From contig OZ059900.1 of the NCBI GenBank assembly GCA_964057225.1, positions 1,684,501 to 1,748,500 on the forward strand: a stretch of 64,000 bases of DNA, given 5' to 3'. Of the stretch, positions 39,417-53,664 are shown piece after piece. Both the position numbers and the translations under genes were made by a program. The number at the start of each line of letters is the position of its first letter. Position 1 is the stretch's first letter. The notes under the pieces are model-generated. The model was not told the DNA's origin, did no database searches, and saw only the letters and a list, made by a program, of their open reading frames with translations. Origin of the DNA: Auanema rhodensis. Its lineage: Eukaryota; Nematoda; Chromadorea; Rhabditida; Rhabditidae.

Positions 39417-40805
39417 TCAAACAAACAATACACGAAATAAGTTTATTTTGACGAGTTTGCACTGGTATTTATTCATTTTGATCAAAAAAGGTCGAAAATA
39501 GAAAGAATTTTTGAATTTTCCGAGTTTTGAGTCCAATTGGGCTAAATCGCTCATATATATGATCAAAAGCATAGTTTTACTGTCTATGATAACAAAAGTC
39601 TTCAAATATACACTAATAATGTGTAAATCACTGAATTTCACTCAAATAGCTTTACTACACTAAGTATGGTCGTTTTTATGCCTTTAACACCATATACTCA
39701 CCGATTTTTGGTACAAAATCTGTAATACTCGTAAATTTCGATCATATTCGTTAAGATTCGAGAATCAAACACACAATACACGAAATAAGTTTATTTTTAC
39801 GAGTTTGCACTGATATTTATTCATTTTGATCAAAAAAGGTCGAAAATAGAAAGAATTTTTGAAATTTCCGAGTTTTGAGTCCAATTTGGCTAAATCGCTC
39901 ATATATATGATCAAAAGCATAGTTTTATTGTCTATAACAACAAAAGTCATCAATTAAACGCTAGTGATGTTTAAATACTGAATTTCGCTCAAATAGCATT
40001 ACTACACTAAGTATGGTCGTTTTTATGCCTTTAACACCATATACTCACCGATTTTTGGTACAAAATCTGTAATACTTGTAAATTTTGATCATATTTGTTA
40101 AGATTCGAGAATCAAACACATAATACACAAAATAAGTCTATTTTTACAAGTTTGCACTGATATTTATTCATTTTGATCAAAAAAGGTCGAAAATAGAAAG
40201 AATTTTTGAAATTTCCGAGTTTTGAGTCCAATTTGGCTAAATCGCTCATATATATGATCAAAAGCATAGTTTTATTGTCTATAACAACAAAAGTCATCAA
40301 TTAAACGCTAGTGATGTTTAAATACTGAATTTCGCTCAAATAGCATTACTACACTAAGTATGGTCGTTTTTATGCCTTTAACACCATATACTCACCGATT
40401 TTTGGTACAAAATCTGTAATACTCGTAAATTTTGATCATATTCGTTAAGATTTGAGAATCAAACATACAATACACAAAATCAGTCTATTTTTATGAGCTT
40501 GCACTGATATATATTCATTTTGATCAAAAAAGGTCGAAAATAGAAAGAATTTTTGAAATTTCCGAGTTTTGAGTCTAATTTGGCTAAATCGCTCATATAT
40601 ATGATCAAAAGCATAGTTTTATTGTCTATGACAACAAAAGTCATCAATTAAATGCTAGTGATGTTTAAATACTGAATTTCGCTCAAATAGCATTACTACA
40701 CTAAGTATGGTCGTTTTTATGCCTTTAACACCATATACTCACCGATTTTTGGTACAAAATCTGTAATACTCGTAAATTTTGATCATATCCGGTGAGATTC
40801 GAGAA
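39417..40805. repeat. 4-monomer HOR derivative (1389 bp)
   Basis: Opens with 7-mer monomer 1 (private tcaaacaaacaat at 39420). The second monomer begins as B-type sequence and switches to A type (gtctataacaacaaaagtcatc), followed by monomers equivalent to positions 6 and 7. This fits deletion of three monomers from a 7-mer. Confidence 0.75.
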
Positions 40806-43238
40806 TCAAACACACAATACACGAAATAAGTTTATTTTGACGAGTTTGCACTGGTATTTATTCATTTTGATCAAAAAAGGTCGAAAATAGAAAGAATTTT
40901 TGAATTTTCCGAGTTTTGAGTCCAATTGGGCTAAATCGCTCATATATATGATCAAAAGCATAGTTTTACTGTCTATGATAACAAAAGTCTTCAAATATAC
41001 ACTAATAATGTGTAAATCACTGAATTTCACTCAAATAGCTTTACTACACTAAGTATGGTCGTTTTTATGCCTTTAACACCATATACTCACCGATTTTTGG
41101 TACAAAATCTGTAATACTCGTAAATTTCGATCATATTCGTCAAGATTCGAGAATCAAACACACAATACACGAAATAAGTTTATTTTTACGAGTTTGCACT
41201 GATATTTATTCATTTTGATCAAAAAAGGTCGAAAATAGAAAGAATTTTTGAATTTTCCGAGTTTTGAGTCCAATTGGGCTAAATCGCTCATATATATGAT
41301 CAAAAGCATAGTTTCACTGTCTATGATAACAAAAGTCTTCAAATATACACTAGTAATGATTAAATCACTGAATTTCACTCAAATAGCATTACTACACTAA
41401 GTATGGTCGTTTTTATGCCTTTAACACCATATACTCACCGATTTTTGGTACAAAATCTGTAATACTTGTAAATTTTGATCATATTTGTTAAGATTCGAGA
41501 ATCAAACACATAATACACGAAATAAGTCTATTTTTACAAGTTTGCACTGATATTTATTCATTTTGATCAAAAAAAGGTCGAAAATAGAAAAATTTTTTGA
41601 AATTTCCGAGTTTTGAGTCCAATTTGGCTAAATCGCTCATATATAAGATCAAAAGCATAGTTTTATTGTCTATAACAACAAAAGTCATCAATTAAACGCT
41701 AGTGATATTTAAATACTGATTTTCGCTCAAGTAGCATTACTACACTAAGTATGGTCGTTTTTATGCCTTTAACACCATATACTCACCGATTTTTGGTACA
41801 AAATCTGTAATACTTGTAAATTTTGATCATATTCGTTAAGATTTGAGAATCGAACATACAATACACAAAATCAGTCTATTTTTATGAGCTTGCACTGATA
41901 TATATTCATTTTGATCAAAAAAGGTCGAAAATAGAAAGAATTTTTGAAATTTCCGAGTTTTGAGTCTAATTTGGCTAAATCGCTCATATATATGATCAGA
42001 AGCATAGTTTTAATGTCTATGACAACAAAAATCATCAATTAAACGCTAGTGATGTTTAAATACTGATTTTCGCTCAAATAGCATTACTACACTAAGTATG
42101 GTCGTTTTTATGCCTTTAACACCATATACTCACCGATTTTTGGTACAAAATCTGTAATACTCGTAAAATTTGATCATATTTGTTAAGATTTGAGAATCAA
42201 ACACACAATACACGAAATAAGTTTATTTTGACGAGTTTGCACTGGTATTTATTCATTTTGATCAAAAAAGGTCGAAAATAGAAAGAATTTTTGAATTTTC
42301 CGAGTTTTGAGTCCAATTGGGCTAAATCGCTCATATATATGATCAAAAGCATAGTTTTACTGTCTATGATAACAAAAGTCTTCAAATATACACTAATAAT
42401 GATTAAATCACTGAATTTCACTCAAATAGCATTACTACACTAAGTATGGTCGTTTTTATGCCTTTAACACCATATACTCACCGATTTTTGGTACAAAATC
42501 TGTAATACTTGTAAATTTTGATCATATTTGTTAAGATTCGAGAATCAAACACATAATACACAACATAAGTCTATTTTTACAAGTTTGCACTGATATTTAT
42601 TCATTTTGATCAAAAAAGGTCGAAAATAGAAAGAATTTTTGAAATTTCCGAGTTTTGAGTCCAATTTGGCTAAATCGCTCATATATATGATCAAAAGCAT
42701 AGTGTTATTGTCTATAACAACAAAAGTCATCAATTAAACGCTAGTGATGTTTAAATACTGAATTTCGCTCAAATAGCATTACTACACTAAGTATGGTCGT
42801 TTTTATGCCTTTAACACCATATACTCACCGATTTTTGGTACAAAATCTGTAATACTCGTAAATTTTGATCATATTCGTTAAGATTTGAGAATCAAACATA
42901 CAATACACAAAATCAGTCTATTTTTATGAGCTTGCACTGATATATATTCATTTTGATCAAAAAAGGTCGAAAATAGAAAGAATTTTTGAAATTTCCGAGT
43001 TTTGAGTCTAATTTGGCTAAATCGCTCATATATATGATCAAAAGCATAGTTTTATTGTCTATGACAACAAAAGTCATCAATTAAATGCTAGTGATGTTTA
43101 AATACTGAATTTCGCTCAAATAGCATTACTACACTAAGTATGGTCGTTTTTATGCCTTTAACACCATATACTCACCGATTTTTGGTACAAAATCTGTAAT
43201 ACTCGTAAATTTTGATCATATCCGGTGAGATTCGAGAA
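40806..43238. repeat. 7-monomer HOR unit 6 (2433 bp), variant
   Basis: Length and order as in units 1-5, but several monomers carry changes: tatccggtgag before the start, cgtcaagattcg near 41138, gaatttttgaatttt in the second monomer instead of gaattttttaatttt, and a chimeric fifth monomer (gacgagtttgcactggtattt near 42230). The sixth has acacaacataag and agtgttattg (42563, 42703). Confidence 0.8.
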
Positions 43239-44628
43239 TCAAACACACAATACACGAAATAAGTTTATTTTGACGAGTTTGCACTGGTATTTATTCATTT
43301 TGATCAAAAAAGGTCGAAAATAGAAAGAATTTTTGAATTTTCCGAGTTTTGAGTCCAATTGGGCTAAATCGCTCATATATATGATCAAAAGCATAGTTTT
43401 ACTGTCTATGATAACAAAAGTCTTCAAATATACACTAATAATGTGTAAATCACTGAATTTCACTCAAATAGCTTTACTACACTAAGTATGGTCGTTTTTA
43501 TGCCTTTAACACCATATACTCACCGATTTTTGGTACAAAATCTGTAATACTCGTAAATTTCGATCATATTCGTCAAGATTCGAGAATCAAACACACAATA
43601 CACAAAATAAATTTATTTTTACGAGTTTGCACTGATATTTATTCATTTTGATCAAAAAAGGTCGAAAATAGAAAGAATTTTTGAATTTTCCGAGTTTTGA
43701 GTCCAATTGGGCTAAATCGCTCATATATATGATCAAAAGCATAGTTTCACTGTCTATGATAACAAAAGTCTTCAAATATACACTAGTAATGATTAAATCA
43801 CTGAATTTCACTCAAATAGCATTACTACACTAAGTATGGTCGTTTTTATGCCTTTAACACCATATACTCACCGATTTTTGGTACAAAATCTGTAATACTT
43901 GTAAATTTTGATCATATTTGTTAAGATTCGAGAATCAAACACATAATACACGAAATAAGTCTATTTTTACGAGTTTGCACTGATATTTATTCATTTTGAT
44001 CAAAAAAGGTCGAAAATAGAAAGAATTTTTGAAATTTCCGAGTTTTGAGTCCAATTTGGCTAAATCGCTCATATATATGATCAAAAGCATAGTTTTATTG
44101 TCTATAACAACAAAAGTCATCAATTAAACGCTAGTGATGTTTAAATACTGAATTTCGCTCAAATAGCATTACTACACTAAGTATGGTCGTTTTTATGCCT
44201 TTAACACCATATACTCACCGATTTTTGGTACAAAATCTGTAATACTCGTAAATTTTGATCATATTCGTTAAGATTTGAGAATCAAACATACAATACACAA
44301 AATCAGTCTATTTTTATGAGCTTGCACTGATATATATTCATTTTGATCAAAAAAGGTCGAAAATAGAAAGAATTTTTGAAATTTCCGAGTTTTGAGTCTA
44401 ATTTGGCTAAATCGCTCATATATATGATCAAAAGCATAGTTTTATTGTCTATGACAACAAAAGTCATCAATTAAATGCTAGTGATGTTTAAATACTGAAT
44501 TTCGCTCAAATAGCATTACTACACTAAGTATGGTCGTTTTTATGCCTTTAACACCATATACTCACCGATTTTTGGTACAAAATCTGTAATACTCGTAAAT
44601 TTTGATCATATTCGGTGAGATTCGAGAA
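43239..44628. repeat. 4-monomer HOR derivative (1390 bp)
   Basis: Starts as a copy of unit 6 (shares tatccggtgag and cgtcaagattcg), then passes to an A-type third monomer (43935) and the position-7 monomer. It ends the 7-mer domain. Confidence 0.75.
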
Positions 44629-46714
44629 TCAAACACACAATACACGAAATAAGTTTATTTTTACGAGTTTGCACTGATATTTATTCATTTTGATCAAAAA
44701 AGGTCGAAAATAGAAAGAATTTTTGAAATTTCCGAGTTTTGAGTCTAATTTGGCTAAATCGCTCATATATATGATCAAAAGCATAGTTTTACTGTCTATG
44801 ATAACAAAAGTCTTCAAATATACACTAATAATGATTAAATCACTGATTTTCAGTCAAATAGCATTACTACACTAAGTATGGTCGTTTTTATGCCTTTAAC
44901 ACCATATACTCACCGATTTTTGGTACAAAATCTGTAATACTTGTAAATTTTGATCATATTTGTTAAGATTCGAGAATCAAACACATAATACACGAAATAA
45001 GTCTATTTTTACAAGTTTGCACTGATATTTATTCATTTTGATCAAAAAAGGTCGAAAATAGAAAAAATTTTTGAAATTTCCGAGTTTTGAGTCCAATTTG
45101 GCTAAATCGCTCATATATATGATCAAAAGCATAGTTTTACTGTCTATGATAACAAAAGTCTTCAAATATACACTAATAATGATCAAATCACTGAATTTCA
45201 CTCAAATAGCATTACTACACTAAGTATGGTCGTTTTTATGCCTTTAACACCATATACTCACCGATTTTTGGTACAAAATCTGTGATACTCGTAAATTTTG
45301 ATCATATTCGTTAAGATTTGAGAATCAAACATACAATACACAAAATCAGTCTATTTTTATGAGCTTGCACTGATATATATTCATTTTGATCAAAAAAGGT
45401 CGAAAATAGAATGAATTTTTGAAATTTCCGAGTTTTGAGTCTAATTTGGCTAAATCGCTCATATATATGATCAAAAGCATAGTTTTACTGTCTATGATAA
45501 CAAAAGTCTTCAAATATACACTAATAATGATTAAATCACTGATTTTCAGTCAAATAGCATTACTACACTAAGTATGGTCGTTTTTATGCCTTTAACACCA
45601 TATACTCACCGATTTTTGGTACAAAATCTGTAATACTTGTAAATTTTGATCATATTTGTTAAGATTCGAGAATCAAACACATAATACACGAAATAAGTCT
45701 ATTTTTACAAGTTTGCACTGATATTTATTCATTTTGATCAAAAAAGGTCGAAAATAGAAAAAATTTTTGAAATTTCCGAGTTTTGAGTCCAATTTGGCTA
45801 AATCGCTCATATATAAGATCAAAAGCATAGTTTTATTGTCTATAACAACAAAAGTCATCAATTAAACGCTAGTGATATTTAAATACTGATTTTCGCTCAA
45901 GTAGCATTACTACACTAAGTATGGTCGTTTTCATGCCTTTAACACCATATACTCACCGATTTTTGGTACAAAATCTGTAATACTTGTAAATTTTGATCAT
46001 ATTCGTTAAGATTTGAGAATCGAACATACAATACACAAAATCAGTCTATTTTTATGAGCTTGCACTGATATATATTCATTTTGATCAAAAAAGGTCGAAA
46101 ATAGAAAGAATTTTTGAAATTTCCGAGTTTTGAGTCTAATTTGGCTAAATCGCTCATATATATGATCAGAAGCATAGTTTTAATGTCTATGACAACAAAA
46201 ATCATCAATTAAACGCTAGTGATATTTAAATACTGATTTTCGCTCAAATAGCATTACTACACTAAGTATGGTCGTTTTTATGCTTTTAACACCATATACT
46301 CACCGATTTTTGGTACAAAATCTGTAATACTCGTAAAATTTGATCATATTTGTTAAGATTTGAGAATCAAACACACAATACACAAAATCAGTCTATTTTT
46401 ATGAGTTTACACTGATATATATTCATTTTCATCAAAAAAGGTCGAAAATAGAAAGAATTTTTGAATTTTCCGAGTTTTGAGTCGAATTGGGCTAAATCGC
46501 TCATATATATGATCAAAAGCATAGTTTTACTGTCTATGATAACAAAAGTCTTCAAATATACACTAATAATGATTAAATCACTGAATTTCACTCAAATAGC
46601 ATTACTACACTAAGTATGGTCGTTTTTATGCCTTTAACACCATATACTCACCGATTTTTGGTACAAAATCTGTAATACTCGTAAATTTCGATCATATTCG
46701 TTAAGATTCGAGAA
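44629..46714. repeat. Satellite block copied from the 13.1/22.2-kb segment type
   Basis: The monomer order and spacing (348, 696 and 715 bp between equivalent landmarks) are the same as at 13117-15202 and 22153-24238, so a 6-monomer block of the left mosaic recurs here on the far side of the 7-mer domain. There is no gene. Confidence 0.7.
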
Positions 46715-49700
46715 TCAAACACACAATACACGAAATAAGTTTATTTTGACGAATTTGCACTGATATTTATTCATTTTGATCAAAAAAGGTCGAAAATAGA
46801 AAGAATTTTTTAATTTTCCGAGTTTTGAGTCCAATTGGGCTAAATCGCTCATATATATGATCAAAAGCATAGTTTCACTGTCTATGATAACAAAAGTCTT
46901 CAAATATACACTAGTAATGATTAAATCACTGAATTTCACTCAAATAGCATTACTACACTAAGTATGGTCGTTTTTATGCCTTTAACACCATATACTCACC
47001 GATTTTTGGTACAAAATCTGTAATACTTGTAAATTTTGATCATATTTGTTAAGATTCGAGAATCAAACACATAATACACGAAATAAGTCTATTTTTACAA
47101 GTTTGCACTGATATTTATTCATTTTGATCAAAAAAAGGTCGAAAATAGAAAAATTTTTTGAAATTTCCGAGTTTTGAGTCCAATTTGGCTAAATCGCTCA
47201 TATATAAGATCAAAAGCATAGTTTTATTGTCTATAACAACAAAAGTCATCAATTAAACGCTAGTGATATTTAAATACTGATTTTCGCTCAAGTAGCATTA
47301 CTACACTAAGTATGGTCGTTTTTATGCCTTTAACACCATATACTCACCGATTTTTGGTACAAAATCTGTAATACTTGTAAATTTTGATCATATTCGTTAA
47401 GATTTGAGAATCGAACATACAATACACAAAATCAGTCTATTTTTATGAGCTTGCACTGATATATATTCATTTTGATCAAAAAAGGTCGAAAATAGAAAGA
47501 ATTTTTGAAATTTCCGAGTTTTGAGTCTAATTTGGCTAAATCGCTCATATATATGATCAGAAGCATAGTTTTAATGTCTATGACAACAAAAATCATCAAT
47601 TAAACGCTAGTGATATTTAAATACTGATTTTCGCTCAAGTAGCATTACTACACTAAGTATGGTCGTTTTTATGCCTTTAACACCATATACTCACCGATTT
47701 TTGGTACAAAATCTGTAATACTTGTAAATTTTGATCATATTCGTTAAGATTTGAGAATCGAACATACAATACACAAAATCAGTCTATTTTTATGAGCTTG
47801 CACTGATATATATTCATTTTGATCAAAAAAGGTCGAAAATAGAAAGAATTTTTGAATTTTCCGAGTTTTGAGTCGAATTTGGCTAAATCGCTCATATATA
47901 AGATCAAAAGCATAGTTTTATTGTCTATAACAACAAAAGTCATCAATTAAACGCTAGTGATATTTAAATACTGATTTTCGCTCAAGTAGCATTACTACAC
48001 TAAGTATGGTCGTTTTTATGCCTTTAACACCATATACTCACCGATTTTTGGTACAAAATCTGTAATACTTGTAAATTTTGATCATATTCGTTAAGATTTG
48101 AGAATCGAACATACAATACACAAAATCAGTCTATTTTTATGAGCTTGCACTGATATATATTCATTTTGATCAAAAAAGGTCGAAAATAGAAAGAATTTTT
48201 GAAATTTCCGAGTTTTGAGTCTAATTTGGCTAAATCGCTCATATATATGATCAGAAGCATAGTTTTAATGTCTATGACAACAAAAATCATCAATTAAACG
48301 CTAGTGATATTTAAATACTGATTTTCGCTCAAGTAGCATTACTACACTAAGTATGGTCGTTTTTATGCCTTTAACACCATATACTCACCGATTTTTGGTA
48401 CAAAATCTGTAATACTTGTAAATTTTGATCATATTCGTTAAGATTTGAGAATCGAACATACAATACACAAAATCAGTCTATTTTTATGAGCTTGCACTGA
48501 TATATATTCATTTTGATCAAAAAAGGTCGAAAATAGAAAGAATTTTTGAATTTTCCGAGTTTTGAGTCGAATTGGGCTAAATCGCTCATATATATGATCA
48601 AAAGCATAGTTTTACTGTCTATGATAACAAAAGTCTTCAAATATACACTAATAATGATTAAATCACTGAATTTCACTCAAATAGCATTACTACACTAAGT
48701 ATGGTCGTTTTTATGCCTTTAACACCATATACTCACCGATTTTTGGTACAAAATCTGTAATACTCGTAAATTTCGATCATATTCGTTAAGATTCGAGAAT
48801 CAAACACACAATACACGAAATAAGTTTATTTTGACGAATTTGCACTGATATTTATTCATTTTGATCAAAAAAGGTCGAAAATAGAAAGAATTTTTTAATT
48901 TTCCGAGTTTTGAGTCCAATTGGGCTAAATCGCTCATATATATGATCAAAAGCATAGTTTCACTGTCTATGATAACAAAAGTCTTCAAATATACACTAGT
49001 AATGATTAAATCACTGAATTTCACTCAAATAGCATTACTACACTAAGTATGGTCGTTTTTATGCCTTTAACACCATATACTCACCGATTTTTGGTACAAA
49101 ATCTGTGATACTCGTAAATTTTGATCATATTCGTTAAGATTTGAGAATCAAACATACAATACACAAAATCAGTCTATTTTTATGAGCTTGCACTGATATA
49201 TATTCATTTTGATCAAAAAAGGTCGAAAATAGAATGAATTTTTGAAATTTCCGAGTTTTGAGTCTAATTTGGCTAAATCGCTCATATATATGATCAAAAG
49301 CATAGTTTTACTGTCTATGATAACAAAAGTCTTCAAATATACACTAATAATGATTAAATCACTGATTTTCAGTCAAATAGCATTACTACACTAAGTATGG
49401 TCGTTTTTATGCCTTTAACACCATATACTCACCGATTTTTGGTACAAAATCTGTAATACTTGTAAATTTTGATCATATTTGTTAAGATTCGAGAATCAAA
49501 CACATAATACACGAAATAAGTCTATTTTTACAAGTTTGCACTGATATTTATTCATTTTGATCAAAAAAGGTCGAAAATAGAAAAAATTTTTGAAATTTCC
49601 GAGTTTTGAGTCCAATTTGGCTAAATCGCTCATATATAAGATCAAAAGCATAGTTTTATTGTCTATAACAACAAAAGTCATCAATTAAACGCTAGTGATA

Positions 49701-52622
49701 TTTAAATACTGATTTTCGCTCAAGTAGCATTACTACACTAAGTATGGTCGTTTTCATGCCTTTAACACCATATACTCACCGATTTTTGGTACAAAATCTG
49801 TAATACTTGTAAATTTTGATCATATTCGTTAAGATTTGAGAATCGAACATACAATACACAAAATCAGTCTATTTTTATGAGCTTGCACTGATATATATTC
49901 ATTTTGATCAAAAAAGGTCGAAAATAGAAAGAATTTTTGAAATTTCCGAGTTTTGAGTCTAATTTGGCTAAATCGCTCATATATATGATCAGAAGCATAG
50001 TTTTAATGTCTATGACAACAAAAATCATCAATTAAACGCTAGTGATATTTAAATACTGATTTTCGCTCAAATAGCATTACTACACTAAGTATGGTCGTTT
50101 TTATGCTTTTAACACCATATACTCACCGATTTTTGGTACAAAATCTGTAATACTCGTAAAATTTGATCATATTTGTTAAGATTTGAGAATCAAACACACA
50201 ATACACAAAATCAGTCTATTTTTATGAGTTTACACTGATATATATTCATTTTCATCAAAAAAGGTCGAAAATAGAAAGAATTTTTGAATTTTCCGAGTTT
50301 TGAGTCGAATTGGGCTAAATCGCTCATATATATGATCAAAAGCATAGTTTTACTGTCTATGATAACAAAAGTCTTCAAATATACACTAATAATGATTAAA
50401 TCACTGAATTTCACTCAAATAGCATTACTACACTAAGTATGGTCGTTTTTATGCCTTTAACACCATATACTCACCGATTTTTGGTACAAAATCTGTAATA
50501 CTCGTAAATTTCGATCATATTCGTTAAGATTCGAGAATCAAACACACAATACACGAAATAAGTTTATTTTGACGAATTTGCACTGATATTTATTCATTTT
50601 GATCAAAAAAGGTCGAAAATAGAAAGAATTTTTTAATTTTCCGAGTTTTGAGTCCAATTGGGCTAAATCGCTCATATATATGATCAAAAGCATAGTTTCA
50701 CTGTCTATGATAACAAAAGTCTTCAAATATACACTAGTAATGATTAAATCACTGAATTTCACTCAAATAGCATTACTACACTAAGTATGGTCGTTTTTAT
50801 GCCTTTAACACCATATACTCACCGATTTTTGGTACAAAATCTGTAATACTTGTAAATTTTGATCATATTTGTTAAGATTCGAGAATCAAACACATAATAC
50901 ACGAAATAAGTTTATTTTTACAAGTTTGCACTGATATTTATTCATTTTGATCAAAAAAAGGTCGAAAATAGAAAAATTTTTTGAAATTTCCGAGTTTTGA
51001 GTCCAATTTGGCTAAATCGCTCATATATAAGATCAAAAGCATAGTTTTATTGTCTATAACAACAAAAGTCATCAATTAAACGCTAGTGATATTTAAATAC
51101 TGATTTTCGCTCAAGTAGCATTACTACACTAAGTATGGTCGTTTTTATGCCTTTAACACCATATACTCACCGATTTTTGGTACAAAATCTGTAATACTTG
51201 TAAATTTTGATCATATTCGTTAAGATTTGAGAATCGAACATACAATACACAAAATCAGTCTATTTTTATGAGCTTGCACTGATATATATTCATTTTGATC
51301 AAAAAAGGTCGAAAATAGAAAGAATTTTTGAAATTTCCGAGTTTTGAGTCTAATTTGGCTAAATCGCTCATATATATGATCAGAAGCATAGTTTTAATGT
51401 CTATGACAACAAAAATCATCAATTAAACGCTAGTGTTGTTTAAATACTGATTTTCGCTCAAATAGCATTACTACACTAAGTATGGTCGTTTTTATGCCTT
51501 TAACACCATATACTCACCGATTTTTGGTACAAAATCTGTAATACTCGTAAAATTTGATCATATTTGTTAAGATTTGAGAATCAAACACACAATACACAAA
51601 ATCAGTCTATTTTTATGAGTTTACACTGATATATATTCATTTTCATCAAAAAAGGTCGAAAATAGAAAGAATTTTTGAATTTTCCGAGTTTTGAGTCGAA
51701 TTGGGCTAAATCGCTCATATATATGATCAAAAGCATAGTTTTACTGTCTATGATAACAAAAGTCTTCAAATATACACTAATAATGATTAAATCACTGAAT
51801 TTCACTCAAATAGCATTACTACACTAAGTATGGTCGTTTTTATGCCTTTAACACCATATACTCACCGATTTTTGGTACAAAATCTGTAATACTTGTAAAT
51901 TTTGATCATATTTGTTAAGATTCGAGAATCAAACACATAATACACAAAATAAGTCTATTTTTACAAGTTTGCACTGATATTTATTCATTTTGATCAAAAA
52001 AGGTCGAAAATAGAAAGAATTTTTAAAATTTCCGAGTTTTGAGTCCAATTTGGCTAAATCGCTCATATATATGATCAAAAGCATAGTTTTATTGTCTATA
52101 ACAACAAAAGTCATCAATTAAACGCTAGTGATGTTTAAATACTGAATTTCGCTCAAATAGCATTACTACACTAAGTATGGTCGTTTTTATGCCTTTAACA
52201 CCATATACTCACCGATTTTTGGTACAAAATCTGTAATACTCGTAAATTTTGATCATATTCGTTAAGATTTGAGAATCAAACATACAATACACAAAATCAG
52301 TCTATTTTTATGAGCTTGCACTGATATATATTCATTTTGATCAAAAAAGGTCGAAAATAGAAAGAATTTTTGAAATTTCCGAGTTTTGAGTCTAATTTGG
52401 CTAAATCGCTCATATATATGATCAAAAGCATAGTTTTATTGTCTATGACAACAAAAGTCATCAATTAAATGCTAGTGATGTTTAAATACTGAATTTCGCT
52501 CAAATAGCATTACTACACTAAGTATGGTCGTTTTTATGCCTTTAACACCATATACTCACCGATTTTTGGTACAAAATCTGTAATACTCGTAAATTTTGAT
52601 CATATTCGGTGAGATTCGAGAA
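46715..52622. repeat. Mosaic satellite segment with a single-monomer expansion
   Basis: About 17 monomers. Four consecutive monomers share the gaatcgaacatac half at 47408, 47755, 48102 and 48449, exactly 347 bp apart, whereas elsewhere this half is separated by other types. From about 47880 to 50446 the segment recurs at 61434-64000 (offset 13554 bp). Landmarks at 45673, 46388 and 46715 recur at +3823 bp. No gene or transposon is present. Confidence 0.7.
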
Positions 52623-53664
52623 TCAAACACACAATACACGAAATAAGTTTATTTTGACGAGTTTGCACTGGTATTTATTCATTTTGATCAAAAAAGGTCG
52701 AAAATAGAAAGAATTTTTGAATTTTCCGAGTTTTGAGTCCAATTGGGCTAAATCGCTCATATATATGATCAAAAGCATAGTTTTACTGTCTATGATAACA
52801 AAAGTCTTCAAATATACACTAATAATGATTAAATCACTGAATTTCACTCAAATAGCATTACTACACTAAGTATGGTCGTTTTTATGCCTTTAACACCATA
52901 TACTCACCGATTTTTGGTACAAAATCTGTAATACTTGTAAATTTTGATCATATTTGTTAAGATTCGAGAATCAAACACATAATACACAAAATAAGTCTAT
53001 TTTTACAAGTTTGCACTGATATTTATTCATTTTGATCAAAAAAGGTCGAAAATAGAAAGAATTTTTAAAATTTCCGAGTTTTGAGTCCAATTTGGCTAAA
53101 TCGCTCATATATATGATCAAAAGCATAGTTTTATTGTCTATAACAACAAAAGTCATCAATTAAACGCTAGTGATGTTTAAATACTGAATTTCGCTCAAAT
53201 AGCATTACTACACTAAGTATGGTCGTTTTTATGCCTTTAACACCATATACTCACCGATTTTTGGTACAAAATCTGTAATACTCGTAAATTTTGATCATAT
53301 TCGTTAAGATTTGAGAATCAAACATACAATACACAAAATCAGTCTATTTTTATGAGCTTGCACTGATATATATTCATTTTGATCAAAAAAGGTCGAAAAT
53401 AGAAAGAATTTTTGAAATTTCCGAGTTTTGAGTCTAATTTGGCTAAATCGCTCATATATATGATCAAAAGCATAGTTTTATTGTCTATGACAACAAAAGT
53501 CATCAATTAAATGCTAGTGATGTTTAAATACTGAATTTCGCTCAAATAGCATTACTACACTAAGTATGGTCGTTTTTATGCCTTTAACACCATATACTCA
53601 CCGATTTTTGGTACAAAATCTGTAATACTCGTAAATTTTGATCATATTCGGTGAGATTCGAGAA
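52623..53664. repeat. 3-monomer HOR derivative (1042 bp)
   Basis: Monomer 1 type (gacgagtttgcactggtattt) joined to fifth-monomer-like B sequence, then the position-6 monomer with gaatttttaaaatttcc (52031 and 53072 share this variant, 1042 bp apart; also 54450) and the position-7 monomer. Same length as 29799-30840. Confidence 0.75.
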
